The position numbers and the translations under genes were made by a program. A stretch of 32,542 bases of DNA, from contig CAZFCY010000036.1 in the NCBI GenBank assembly GCA_964517665.1, forward strand, positions 1-32,542, read 5' to 3'. The stretch is from Congregicoccus sp964517665. Lineage in GTDB: Bacteria; Verrucomicrobiota; Verrucomicrobiia; Opitutales; Opitutaceae. Positions 1 through 8,300 of the stretch are shown piece after piece. Below the pieces are notes generated by a model, which was not told the DNA's origin, made no database searches, and saw only the letters and a list, made by a program, of their open reading frames with translations. Numbering within the stretch: position 1 is the stretch's first letter; every line of letters starts with the position of its first letter.

Positions 1-804
1 CTCGTGGCGCCGCTGATGAGCTGTTCGGCGCGGCTGCCGGTCTATCTGTTGTTGATCGCGGCGCTGCTTCCAGCCGAGCGGGTTTCGGCGATGGAGAAAG
101 CGGGGCTGATGTTGTCGATGTACGCGTTGGGGACGATCGGCGCGTTTGGTTTCGCGTGGCTGTTCAAACAGTTTCTCCTCAAGGGCGCGCCGCCGCTCAT
201 GATCATGGAGCTGCCGCCCTACCGGCTGCCTTCGCTGCGCAACGTGCTCATGCAAATGCACGAGCGCGCGATGGCGTTTCTGCGCAAGGCCGGCACGATC
301 ATCCTCGGCGTTTCCATCCTGCTCTGGTTTCTCACCACCTATCCGAAGCCGCCGGAGGATCTCCCGGCCGACGTCTCGCCCATCGCCACCAGCTTCGCCG
401 GCCAGCTCGGACACGTGATCGAGCCCGTGATCGAGCCGCTCGGCTTCAACTGGGAGATCGGCATCGGCCTGATCGGCTCGTTCGCGGCGCGCGAGGTTTT
501 CGTCTCCACCCTCGCGATCGTGTATTCGGTCGGCGGAGACGCGGAGGAGGATGCGGCGCCCCTGCGCGAAGCCCTGCTCGATGCCCGCTGGCCGGACGGC
601 GCCGCGGTGTTCACGCCGCTCGTCTGCTTCGGGCTGATGGTGTTTTACGTCTTCGCCATGCAGTGCGTCAGCACGACCGTGGTCGTGCGAAGGGAAACCG
701 GCGGCTGGCGCTGGCCGCTTTTCCAGTTAGGCTACATGACCGGCTTCGCCTACCTCATGGCGTTGCTCGTCCACCAGGGCGGGCGGGCCTTGGGGCTGGG
801 TTGA
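1..804 (+). CDS. feoB: Ferrous iron transporter B, C-terminal part (5' end outside window)
   Basis: This is the membrane half of the FeoB ferrous-iron permease of the inner membrane. The reading frame is open from the first base and begins inside the Gate region: the string PLMSCSARLPVY is the FeoB signature, normally near the middle of the permease domain. Several hydrophobic segments follow (around residues 30-55, 95-110, 150-175, 200-220, 240-260). A second FeoB landmark, the FAAREVFVSTLAIVYSVG stretch, lies around residues 160-178. The N-terminal GTPase domain and first membrane segments are upstream of the window. A 57-codon cysteine-motif gene begins 14 bases after the stop, as is common in feo operons. 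FeoA is not visible here. The identification is secure. Only the truncation prevents checking that the gene is intact. Confidence 0.94.
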   Translation, partial: LVAPLMSCSARLPVYLLLIAALLPAERVSAMEKAGLMLSMYALGTIGAFGFAWLFKQFLLKGAPPLMIMELPPYRLPSLRNVLMQMHERAMAFLRKAGTIILGVSILLWFLTTYPKPPEDLPADVSPIATSFAGQLGHVIEPVIEPLGFNWEIGIGLIGSFAAREVFVSTLAIVYSVGGDAEEDAAPLREALLDARWPDGAAVFTPLVCFGLMVFYVFAMQCVSTTVVVRRETGGWRWPLFQLGYMTGFAYLMALLVHQGGRALGLG

Positions 805-817
805 GCGGATTCTTCTC

Positions 818-991
818 GTGAACGCAAACTGGCAGACTTGGGCGGCATTGATCGTGGTGGCCGTGGCCGCGATCCTCCTCGCGCGCAGCGCATGGCGCGG
901 ACGCAACCGCCACGACGGCTGCGGCTGCCCCGGCATGACGAACAGCCGCGAGCTGACGAAGCTGAAAAAGCGCATCGCTCAGAGAAGATAG
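818..991 (+). CDS. Small FeoB-associated Cys-motif membrane protein, 57 aa
   Basis: A GTG-initiated frame of 57 codons starts 14 bases after feoB. The product has one hydrophobic helix (residues about 8-23, ALIVVAVAAILLARSAW), then a basic stretch, a CGC motif at residues 35-37, and a Lys/Arg-rich tail. This architecture matches the small FeoB-associated Cys-rich membrane proteins, which sit directly downstream of feoB and are thought to assist iron uptake or delivery. Family members often carry more cysteines; here only the CGCP cluster is seen. Translation is probably coupled to feoB because of the short spacing, and the GAG 12 bases before the start is only a weak ribosome site. Position and shape support the call; sequence length is too small for certainty. 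Confidence 0.62.
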   Translation: MNANWQTWAALIVVAVAAILLARSAWRGRNRHDGCGCPGMTNSRELTKLKKRIAQRR

Positions 992-992
992 C

Positions 993-1224
993 GCACAAAA
1001 GGCGACGAAAAGAACGAAGGCATGACTCGCGCCGCCGGGCGTTGCAGGAATGGCGGATCGTTCGTGTTCCGCGAGCAGGCTTCACCCAAGGCCAAAACCC
1101 TGTAACGTACGTTACAAAAATCTGGCCCGCCTGGCGCTTCGCTCGGAGATCGGCCCCCGCCTCATCTCGCCGCTCGCTCCTTTCCTCGCTCTTCTTCCTT
1201 CGTTACCTTCGTTGTCTTCTGTGC
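993..1224. repeat. Degenerate 28-bp inverted repeat flanking the feo/ntrB intergenic region
   Basis: The 28 bases at 993-1020 and the reverse complement of 1197-1224 agree at 22 of 28 positions when aligned by eye (both run GCACA-AAG-ACGAA-AACGAAGG). One arm starts just after the small Cys-motif gene and the other ends 5 bases before the kinase start codon. The arms are built on an AACGAAG-type motif. They look like two copies of a dispersed intergenic repeat in opposite orientation rather than a terminator, since 176 bases separate them. Confidence 0.5.
1101..1116. promoter_or_regulatory. Perfect 16-bp palindrome upstream of the histidine kinase
   Basis: TGTAACGTACGTTACA is a perfect, loopless dyad 112 bases upstream of the kinase start codon. 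A palindrome of this size with AT-rich outer half-sites is typical of an operator bound by a dimeric repressor (TetR- or GntR-type sites look like this). It is not a terminator because there is no loop to allow a stable RNA stem. The protein that binds it is not identifiable here. Confidence 0.5.
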
Positions 1225-1228
1225 ATCA

Positions 1229-2419
1229 ATGGCGCCCGTGCCACGGAAACCTCGCACTCTCGATCGCGTGCTCGGCCGGGTCGATAATCTCGATCCCGTC
1301 AATCTCGCCAACCTCGTGCAACGCCTGGCGCGCGAACGCGGTTTTTTCGAGGCCGTGTTCGACGCCATCCTCGAGGGCGTGCTCGTCGTCGATCGCGAGG
1401 GCGTGATCGACTACGCCAACAGCGCCGCCATGCGCATGGTCGCGCTCAAGGAACAGGATGTCGGCCAGGCCTCCCTCTGGCGCCTCGTTCCGGGTTTGCG
1501 GCAGTCGCTCGACCTCGCCCCGGGCGACGACCTCGCGGGGCGCGCGGCGCTCTCGCGCGAGATCGAGCTGACGTATCCGGAGCCGCGCATCGTGCGGCTC
1601 TACATTGTTCCCTTCACGGAGGAAGGGGAGGACAACGAGGAGGTGAATCCGCGGTTCGCCGTCATCCTCGGCGATGTCACCCGGGAGGCCCATTCCACCC
1701 GCGACCGGATCGAGAGCGAAAAGGTCTCCTCCATCCTGCTCCTCGCCGCCGGCGTCGCGCACGAGATCGGCAACCCGCTCAACTCGCTCACGATCCATCT
1801 GCAGCTCATGCAGCGCGGCCTGCGCAAGGGCGCCTCCGCCGCCGCGCTGGAAAAGCTCCGCGCCTCCCTCGAAGTCTGCCAGACCGAGGTGCAGCGGCTC
1901 GACGACATCATCCGCAACTTCCTCGAGGCGATCCGCCCGCGCCCGCCGGATTTCCAGAACATCGACCTGCTCGAAACGCTCGAGGAGGTGCTGCGCGTCC
2001 AGGGCCACGAGTTGCAGGACCGCGGCCTCACGGTCGAAGTCGAGGCCGTCACCGATCCGGCGATCGTGAAGGCCGATCGCGACCAGGTGAAGCAGGCGTT
2101 CTTCAACGTGATCAAAAACGCCATGGAGGCGATGGCCGCGGGCGGCCGGTTGCACATCAAGGCGCGGTCGAACGACGAAACCGTTTTCCTCCAGTTCGGC
2201 GACACCGGCGAAGGCATCCCGCAGGACGACCTGCCGCGCCTCTTCCAGCCGTTTCACACCACGAAGACCAGCGGCAGCGGCCTCGGCCTCATGATCGTCC
2301 AGCGCATCATGCGCGACCACGGCGGCCAGGTCGGCATCGACAGCCGCGAGGGCGTCGGCACGGTCGTGACCCTCGGCTTCCCGCGCAAGGACCGCCGCGT
2401 GCGACTGCTGGAGAAGTAG
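1229..2419 (+). CDS. Soluble NtrB-like sensor histidine kinase with PAS domain
   Basis: A 396-residue cytoplasmic kinase with no membrane segment. A PAS domain covers roughly residues 39-150 (FFEAVFDAILEGVLVVDREG...DYANSAA). A HisKA dimerisation domain follows, with phospho-acceptor His178 in the H-box AGVAHEIGNPLNS. The HATPase domain has an N-box (NVIKNAMEAM), a G1 box (DTGEGIP) and a G2 box (GSGLGLMIV). The C-terminus ends shortly after the ATPase core, so there is no attached receiver. The NtrC-like regulator 171 bases downstream is the obvious partner, and together they should form a sigma-54-linked phosphorelay. The input signal cannot be read from the sequence. The ATG start places the PAS domain about 38 residues in. 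No clear Shine-Dalgarno is seen. Confidence 0.9.
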   Translation: MAPVPRKPRTLDRVLGRVDNLDPVNLANLVQRLARERGFFEAVFDAILEGVLVVDREGVIDYANSAAMRMVALKEQDVGQASLWRLVPGLRQSLDLAPGDDLAGRAALSREIELTYPEPRIVRLYIVPFTEEGEDNEEVNPRFAVILGDVTREAHSTRDRIESEKVSSILLLAAGVAHEIGNPLNSLTIHLQLMQRGLRKGASAAALEKLRASLEVCQTEVQRLDDIIRNFLEAIRPRPPDFQNIDLLETLEEVLRVQGHELQDRGLTVEVEAVTDPAIVKADRDQVKQAFFNVIKNAMEAMAAGGRLHIKARSNDETVFLQFGDTGEGIPQDDLPRLFQPFHTTKTSGSGLGLMIVQRIMRDHGGQVGIDSREGVGTVVTLGFPRKDRRVRLLEK

Positions 2420-2526
2420 GGGGAAGGGAGTAAGGGAGTGAGGGAATGAGAGGGAAGGAAACGGCATCGCATACTCGTGCGCCTTTTCTTCCCTTATTCT
2501 CTCACTCCCTTATTCCCTCACTCCCC
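2420..2526. repeat. Purine/pyrimidine 8-bp tandem repeats in inverted arms between kinase and regulator
   Basis: Immediately after the kinase stop is a run of 8-bp units (GGGAGTAA, GGGAGTGA, GGGAATGA). From about 2488 the complementary units recur (CCCTTATT, CTCTCACT, CCCTTATT, CCCTCACT). The two arms pair at about 23 of 27 positions across a loop of some 40 bases. In RNA this could fold into a long imperfect hairpin that attenuates or terminates transcription between the two partner genes. No U-run follows directly, so a repeat element is the safer label. Confidence 0.55.
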
Positions 2527-2590
2527 TCCCCGCCACTGTGACAACATTTCCCGTTGACCCTCCGAAACGCCCCCGAAGAGTGAGCGGGAC

Positions 2591-3994
2591 ATGCTTCCGA
2601 CCGTCCTGATTGTCGACGACGAGAAACACACGCGCGAGGGCCTGCGGCAGGCATTGGAGGACGATTACGACATCTTTCTCGCGCAGAACGGCGACGAGGC
2701 TTTCAACCTCATGGAGGTCGAAAAATTCGACGTCGTCGTCACCGATCTCCGCATGCCGGGCGGCAAATCCGGGCTCAGAGTCATCGACAAGGCCCTCTCG
2801 CTCGCGAACAAGCCGGTCGTGATCATGATGACGGCCTACGGAAACGTGGAGTCCGCCGTCGAGGCGATGAAGCGGGGCGCGACGGATTTTCTCACCAAGC
2901 CGGTCAACCTCGAGAAGCTCGAGATCCTCATCCAGCGCGCATTGAAGTCGCGCAACCTCGAGACCGAAAACGTGCAGCTCAAGCAGCGGCTCGACGAGAA
3001 GTTCAACCTCGAGGGCATCGTCGGCAACTCCGAGCCGCTCCGGCTGGTGATCGAACGCGTCAAACTCGTCGCCCCCTCGCGCGCCACCGTCCTCATCGCA
3101 GGCGAAACCGGCACGGGCAAGGAGCTGATCGCGCAGGCCATCCACCAGATGAGCGGGCGAAACAAAAACCCGTTCGTCACCGTGCACTGCGCGGCGCTCC
3201 CCTCGTCGCTGCTCGAGAGCGAGTTGTTCGGCCACGAGCGCGGCGCCTTCACCGGCGCGACCGAACGCCGCATCGGCCGCTTCGAATCGGCCGACGGCGG
3301 CACGCTCTTTCTCGACGAGATCGGCGAGATCAACCTCACCACGCAGGTGAAGCTGCTGCGTTTCCTCGAGCAGCGCAGTTTCGAGCGCATCGGCAGCTCG
3401 AAGCCGCTCACGGTCGATGTGCGCCTGATCGCCGCGACCAATCGCGACCTCGAACAGATGGTGAAGGAGGGGACATTCCGCGAGGATCTCTTTTTCCGCC
3501 TGAACGTCGTGCAGGTCACGATGCCGCCGCTGCGCGAGCGCAAGGAGGACATCCCGCTCCTGCTCGGGCATTTCCTGGCGCAGTTTGCCAGGGAGAACGG
3601 CATCGAGCCGCCGACCTTCGAGCCGGGCGCCTTGCGCTGCCTCGCCACCTATCCCTGGCCGGGAAACATCCGCGAGCTTCGCAACTTTGCCGAAAACTCC
3701 GTCGTGCTCCACCGGGCCGCGCGCATCCACGAGTACGACCTCGAGCCGAAGTTCCGCGGCGGCACGGGCGACGACTCGAGCATCGGCGGCGCAACTTTCG
3801 CGATTCCGGTGGAAGGACAGGCGCCCGTGAGCCGGCTCTCCGTGGAGGAAAACGAGAAACGCCTCCTGCGCGAAGCCCTCCTCCAGGCCCGCGGCAATCG
3901 CACGAAGGCCGCGCAACTGCTCGGCGTCAGCCGCCGCACGCTTCATCGCAAGATCCAGCTCTGGCCGGAACTCGATGTCATCGACCGCGGCTGA
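2591..3994 (+). CDS. NtrC-family sigma-54-dependent response regulator
   Basis: A complete 467-residue regulator. The receiver domain covers residues 4-118, with acidic pair Asp9-Asp10, phospho-acceptor Asp52 in VVTDLRM and conserved Lys103 in LTKPV. The AAA+ domain has Walker A GETGTGKE (171-178), the sigma-54 contact loop GAFTGA (218-223) and Walker B GGTLFLDE (236-243). A downstream sensor II region (WPGNIRELRN) is intact. The C-terminus is a Fis-type helix-turn-helix (about 435-456, GNRTKAAQLLGVSRRTLHRK). All sequence elements for phosphorylation-driven activation of RpoN promoters are present. It follows the kinase gene on the same strand but is separated from it by a long inverted repeat, so the two may be expressed at different levels. 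Its targets are unknown; the gene immediately downstream starts 6 bases after its stop. Confidence 0.95.
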   Translation: MLPTVLIVDDEKHTREGLRQALEDDYDIFLAQNGDEAFNLMEVEKFDVVVTDLRMPGGKSGLRVIDKALSLANKPVVIMMTAYGNVESAVEAMKRGATDFLTKPVNLEKLEILIQRALKSRNLETENVQLKQRLDEKFNLEGIVGNSEPLRLVIERVKLVAPSRATVLIAGETGTGKELIAQAIHQMSGRNKNPFVTVHCAALPSSLLESELFGHERGAFTGATERRIGRFESADGGTLFLDEIGEINLTTQVKLLRFLEQRSFERIGSSKPLTVDVRLIAATNRDLEQMVKEGTFREDLFFRLNVVQVTMPPLRERKEDIPLLLGHFLAQFARENGIEPPTFEPGALRCLATYPWPGNIRELRNFAENSVVLHRAARIHEYDLEPKFRGGTGDDSSIGGATFAIPVEGQAPVSRLSVEENEKRLLREALLQARGNRTKAAQLLGVSRRTLHRKIQLWPELDVIDRG

Positions 3995-4000
3995 TTCCGG

Positions 4001-4954
4001 ATGCGCGCAACAATAATTTCGACCGTAGGAGCGGCTTCAGCCGCGATTCGTTCGCAGTTCGTTGGCGTTCGATCGCGGCTGAAGCCGCTCCTGCGGTTTG
4101 TGAGCGCGTTCGCTTTGACAGCCTCCGCCGCCCACGCGGAGGAGATCCGGGTCGTCGGCAGCGATCTCCTCGCCCCGGCGTTGCAAGAGGTGATCGAGGA
4201 AACCGCCCGCCGCGAAGGCTGGGAAGTCGCATTCGACCTGCGCGGAAGCCACCGCGCCACGAACGACCTCGCCCGAGGCAGGGCGGCGGCCGCGCTCGTC
4301 CTTCGCGACCCGGCTGATCGGGCCGCGGCAGGGAAAGACGAACTCGCACACCTGACGGTCGGCCACCTCGTCGCGCTGGTCGTGGTGGCGAAGGCGAACC
4401 CGCTCGAATCGATCACGCTGTCGGGCCTCGCGCGGTTGTTCGGCGCGAGTCCCGGCCAGCAAGTCAGCCGCTGGGAGGACGTCGGCGAAACCGGCGAGCG
4501 GAGGACGCGGAATGTCGCGCCCGCGGTGGTGAACGAAACAGGCGACGTCGCGATCGGCTTCTTTCAGAAGCGGGCGTTGGAGCGCGGCGCGCTCGGCCGT
4601 CAGGTCGAACGCCTCGCGAATCCCGCCCAGCTCGTCGATCGCATCGTGGGCAATCGCGACACCATCGGCATCGTGGGCAACGATTTCCCGGATCCGCGCG
4701 CGCGCCTGCTTCCCGTCGTCCCCGCCCCCGATCGACCCGCGGTCGCCCCATCGCCGGACGCGATCGCCGCCGGCGACTACCCGCTCGCGCTTCCGCTCGA
4801 CCTCGTCTTCCCCGCCGGGATGTCCGCCACGATGAGCAGACTGGTTCACGCCCTGCTCAGCGCGGAGGCCTCGACGGCGCTCGAAGTCTCGGGCTTTCGT
4901 CCGCTCCCGCCCGAGGCGCGCGCCGACGCGCTGGCGTCGTTTTCAACCCCGTGA
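4001..4954 (+). CDS. Periplasmic phosphate-binding-like (PstS-type) protein with REP-derived N-terminus
   Basis: The mature part (from about residue 47, EEIRVVGSDLLAPALQEVIEE) resembles PstS/SBP-type periplasmic ligand-binding proteins: an N-terminal GSD motif, a second lobe with ETGDVAIGFFQKRAL and a C-terminal lobe with DYPLALPLDLVFPAGMS. A plausible signal peptide ends AHA, with cleavage before EE. The ATG at 4001 lies 6 bases after the regulator stop, but codons 9-31 are encoded by a REP hairpin (GAASAAI...SRLKPLLRF). The REP right arm therefore supplies the basic n-region of the signal peptide. A GTG at 4099 would give only a 15-residue leader and is the alternative start. No permease or ATPase genes follow, so it may be a stand-alone sensor or scavenging protein. 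Phosphate as ligand is unproven. Confidence 0.7.
   Translation: MRATIISTVGAASAAIRSQFVGVRSRLKPLLRFVSAFALTASAAHAEEIRVVGSDLLAPALQEVIEETARREGWEVAFDLRGSHRATNDLARGRAAAALVLRDPADRAAAGKDELAHLTVGHLVALVVVAKANPLESITLSGLARLFGASPGQQVSRWEDVGETGERRTRNVAPAVVNETGDVAIGFFQKRALERGALGRQVERLANPAQLVDRIVGNRDTIGIVGNDFPDPRARLLPVVPAPDRPAVAPSPDAIAAGDYPLALPLDLVFPAGMSATMSRLVHALLSAEASTALEVSGFRPLPPEARADALASFSTP
4025..4094. repeat. REP-type hairpin, copy 1
   Basis: Two perfect 21-bp arms, 4027-4047 and 4072-4092, are separated by 24 bases. The left arm begins AGGAGCGGCTTCAGCCGCG. The same arm sequence recurs in copy 2 at 21891-21957 in the opposite orientation. REP sequences of this form (GTAGGAGCGGCTTCAGCCGCGA) are familiar from several bacterial genomes and are normally mobilised by RAYT transposases; no RAYT gene is in this window. 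It overlaps the 5' coding region of the binding-protein gene. Confidence 0.9.
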
Positions 4955-5054
4955 GTCGTCAGCGCCCGGGAGGGCTTGCGTCCCTCTCCGAATCAAGCGT
5001 CCGAAACCCTGCAATCAGCCGCGGATCCGTCGCCGAAAATGCGGGTTTTCCGTG

Positions 5055-5083
5055 TTGACTACCGAAAATCGGCTTCGAATCAT
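5055..5083 (+). promoter_or_regulatory. Likely sigma-70 promoter of tRNA-Gly
   Basis: TTGACT at 5055-5060 is followed after 17 bases by AATCAT (5078-5083), a 4/6 match to the -10 consensus. Transcription would start a few bases before the tRNA 5' end at 5099. Spacing and position fit a short tRNA leader. Confidence 0.5.
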
Positions 5084-5098
5084 CCGCCCTTCTTCCCC

Positions 5099-5174
<76 letters not shown>

Positions 5175-5269
5175 TTTTTTGGCCGTCTGGCGCATCGTCG
5201 AAGTCATCTGAACGGCCGCCCTGACTCTCCATCAGCGCCGACGGCGGGCGCGTCGGACGCGAGCGCGCG

Positions 5270-5361
5270 GCGACGAAAAGAAGGGACGCGAGGCGCCAGG
5301 GTGGCTTCGGTTCCGGGTCGGAATCCCCTGCCGGCGGTGAAGGCCTCGGCGTTCGCGTCCC
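5270..5361 (-). terminator. Long structured region after TonB receptor 1, possible terminator
   Basis: Read on the minus strand, just after the receptor stop, GGGACGCGA (from 5361) pairs with TCGCGTCCC (ending 5283) and is followed by TTCTTTTCGTC. The 61 bases between contain further pairing (CCAGGG with CCCTGG-type arms, TTCCG with CGGAA). The stem plus T-rich tail fits a terminator with an unusually long, folded apical region. Confidence 0.4.
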
Positions 5362-5376
5362 GCGGAAGGCGTTCGC

Positions 5377-8300
5377 TCAGAAATCCACGGAGAATGTGAC
5401 CGACGTGCGCCGTGAATCGATGGTGACAAGCCGGGAGATGGCTCCCGTCGTCAACGCCTGCATGGGCACGGGATCGTTTTCGTTGAGCAGATTGCGAATG
5501 TTGAGTTGCAGGCGATAGTTGAATCCGCCGAACGCTTCCATCTTGCCGCGGTAACCGGCCATGAAATCGACGAACTTTTCGGATTCGCCCTTATATTCAG
5601 TGTCGAGATCGAGCACGGTCTCTCCGAACTCGTTGGTCTTGACGCCGTAGCCGATGATGGGCGCGCCCCGATACCGGAAGGCTCCGCCCACATTGAAGCC
5701 TTTCAACCGGCCTTCGGTGAACCGATAGTTCAGGATCAGGTTGACCCGGCCGGCGCGCACCGCGGGGTTCGACCGGCCGTCGACCGCCGTGATGAAGGCT
5801 GTGGCCCGGCCGACGATCTGGCTTTGATAGTATTGGGCCAGCGTCTGGCCGGTGGGCTGGTCATCGTTGAAGGGAGCGGTGGTCCAGGTCACGGGATTCC
5901 CCTGACCGTCCACTTCGCCATTGGTCGCCACGACACTTTCCCAGACCGGGAGCCTCTGCCCCAGCCACGCAAACCAGTCGGTTCCGATGTTGGTCTCGGT
6001 GGATTCACCTTTCGAGCCATTGATTCGGACGTTCCAATTGGGCGTGGGGCTGAAATTCAACTCGGCCTCGTAGCCTTTGGCGGAAAAATCGGAGTTTATG
6101 TTATAGTTGGCGACGCTCAGGACAGGGAAGCCGCGCAGATTGCCGTCGGCCACGTTGATCTGCGGAATGTTGGGATTGAGCTCCATCACCCGATCTTCAA
6201 CCGCCTTGAAGTTGTTTTGATAATTGTTGATCTGCTGGAAGGCTCGCGTGGGCGCGAGGGTGTTCTCGTATTTGTTGACCTTGAGGGAGAGCTTGTTGTC
6301 CCAGAGATCGACGCGGACGCCGTAGTCTTTGCCGGCCCCTCCGGCGCCGGAGAGCTGGTTGCCGAAAGGATCGAAACGGCCTATATTGAGATCGAAGGTG
6401 GTGGATTCGCTATAGGAAAGCGAGAGCCAGGGCAGGGGGCGGGCCACCACTCCGTAATTGCGGTTGATGCCGGTCTCCCTTTCGCCGTAGGGGGCATACT
6501 CCCCGTCCCACAGAACGGGGTACAAGCCCGAGAAATCCTGCGTGGTCGAGGCGGCGTCGAAGGTGGCCGTGCGCGCGGTGTCCTTGCGATAGCCGTAGGT
6601 CACCACGAGCCGCTCGCGGTTGTGGCGGTCGGGAAGGAAGAAGCCCTGCCAGACGAAAATCATCGCGTCCTCGTCGTTCTTGACCGCGGATGCGGCCGCC
6701 TGGGCGCCAAGCCGCTTGCCGTCCTCCGTGACCATCGGTGTTATATAGTACAACTCGAAGGGCTGGCCGTTGGCGTCGTTGGCGATCCATTCGCCCCAAA
6801 GAGGCCCGAAGGCCTGGGTGGGCTCGTAGGGATCGCCGAGGTAGTGGCGGTATTGGGGAACCCGCGACGCATGGTTGGCCCAGTTTTGAAACGTCTTCGG
6901 GCGCAGGGTGACGCCGGGGAGCACGGGATCATCGATGATGCGCCGTTGGAAGGTGTTCTGATTCAGGGCTTCATTCTCGGAAAGGGAATAAAGGCCCAAC
7001 AGCCGGTGGCGGCCCAACCACTTCATCCACGCCTGGCCCTCGCCGAGTTTTCGTCCCGCATCGTACTCGTAGGAGAGAGTGGCCCGCCAGTCTTCCCGGT
7101 TGAAATACTGCAGGCGGTTCGCGCTCGTGCCTTGGAAATAAAACTCTCCGGCGTGGGGATTGGGCGTGGTGGTTCCCGGGATGTACATGTTCGCGTCGAC
7201 CATGATGCGATTCTGGGAACCGCTCGGATTGGCCCCGGCGGTGAGAATCTCATTGTCCGATTCGTCGTAATTATAGGCCAGCTCGAGATAGAGTTGGTCG
7301 AAGAGTTTCTGCTCGAGGATCACGGTCGTGTTGAAGCCGTCGAGGCGGTTCTCGCGGGCGTTGCCCAGGACGTTCACGTCGAAGGGAAAGATCGAAGGAT
7401 CGAGAAGCGTGTAATTGGCTCCCGAATCGAAGGTGGGGTCGACGCCGGGCAGCGTGCTGGGGCTGCGCACGGTGACGGAGTTGCGCCAGCTTCGCATGGC
7501 GCCGCTCTCGCCCTGGATCATGATGGGCTGCTCGCCCGCCTGGGCGAAGATTCTGTTGCTCCCGATGCCCGTGAAGCTGGTGTTGTCGTAGATGGGTTTC
7601 GGGGTCGTGTATACGCTGCCGGGAACCTCGTCAGCAATCAGCCAGGGGGTGACGAAATCGAAGGGCGTGGTCCGCATGGCCCGATTCCAGGAGCGGTTGA
7701 TGCGCTCCCCCTGCACGCTGAGCGTGGTGTGCCTGGACGGCTTGAAGGTGAGGGCGCCGTAGATCCGGTCGTCATTGTCGTAGTTGGGCTGCTTCTCCGT
7801 GTAGGCGCGCTTGGTGAGGCCCATGACACGGACCGAAAGCTTCTCCGGCAGAAGGACGAGATTGACGTCGACGGTTCCGCGTTTGGAATCCTCCGAATCG
7901 TATTGCAACGAAAAGCCATAGCGGTTGCGCATGATGGCACGGGCGGGCGTGGAATCCAGGATGCCGGCGGGGCTGCCGAGGCCAAAGAGGATGGCGTTGG
8001 GACCGCTGGCGACAGTGACCCGGTCGATGTTATAGTTATCGGTCGCGCTCCTTGTCGCAAAAAAATTGCGCGAGAGCGTGCCGTCGCGGAGACCCCGGAC
8101 GCGCGCGGCGCTGGTGGGAAACTGGCCATCGTTGGACGCGGTTTCCGAGCTTTCATACTGGTTCTCGGTATTGGCGGAGTAGATGAGGGCCTCATCGAGA
8201 CTCGTCACCCCGAGATCCTCCATGAACTCCTTGGTGAAGGTTTCGAGCTGGTTGGGCACGTCCTTGAAGTCCGTGCGCAGGCGAGTGCCGCCAAGGGTCT

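Noticed and set aside
5290..5345. Plus-strand sequence with CAGGGTGG and TGCCGGCGGTGAAGGCC resembling parts of an FMN riboswitch
   Set aside because: The order and spacing of conserved elements do not fit, the second half of the aptamer is missing, and no flavin gene follows on the plus strand. It is better explained as folded sequence downstream of receptor 1.
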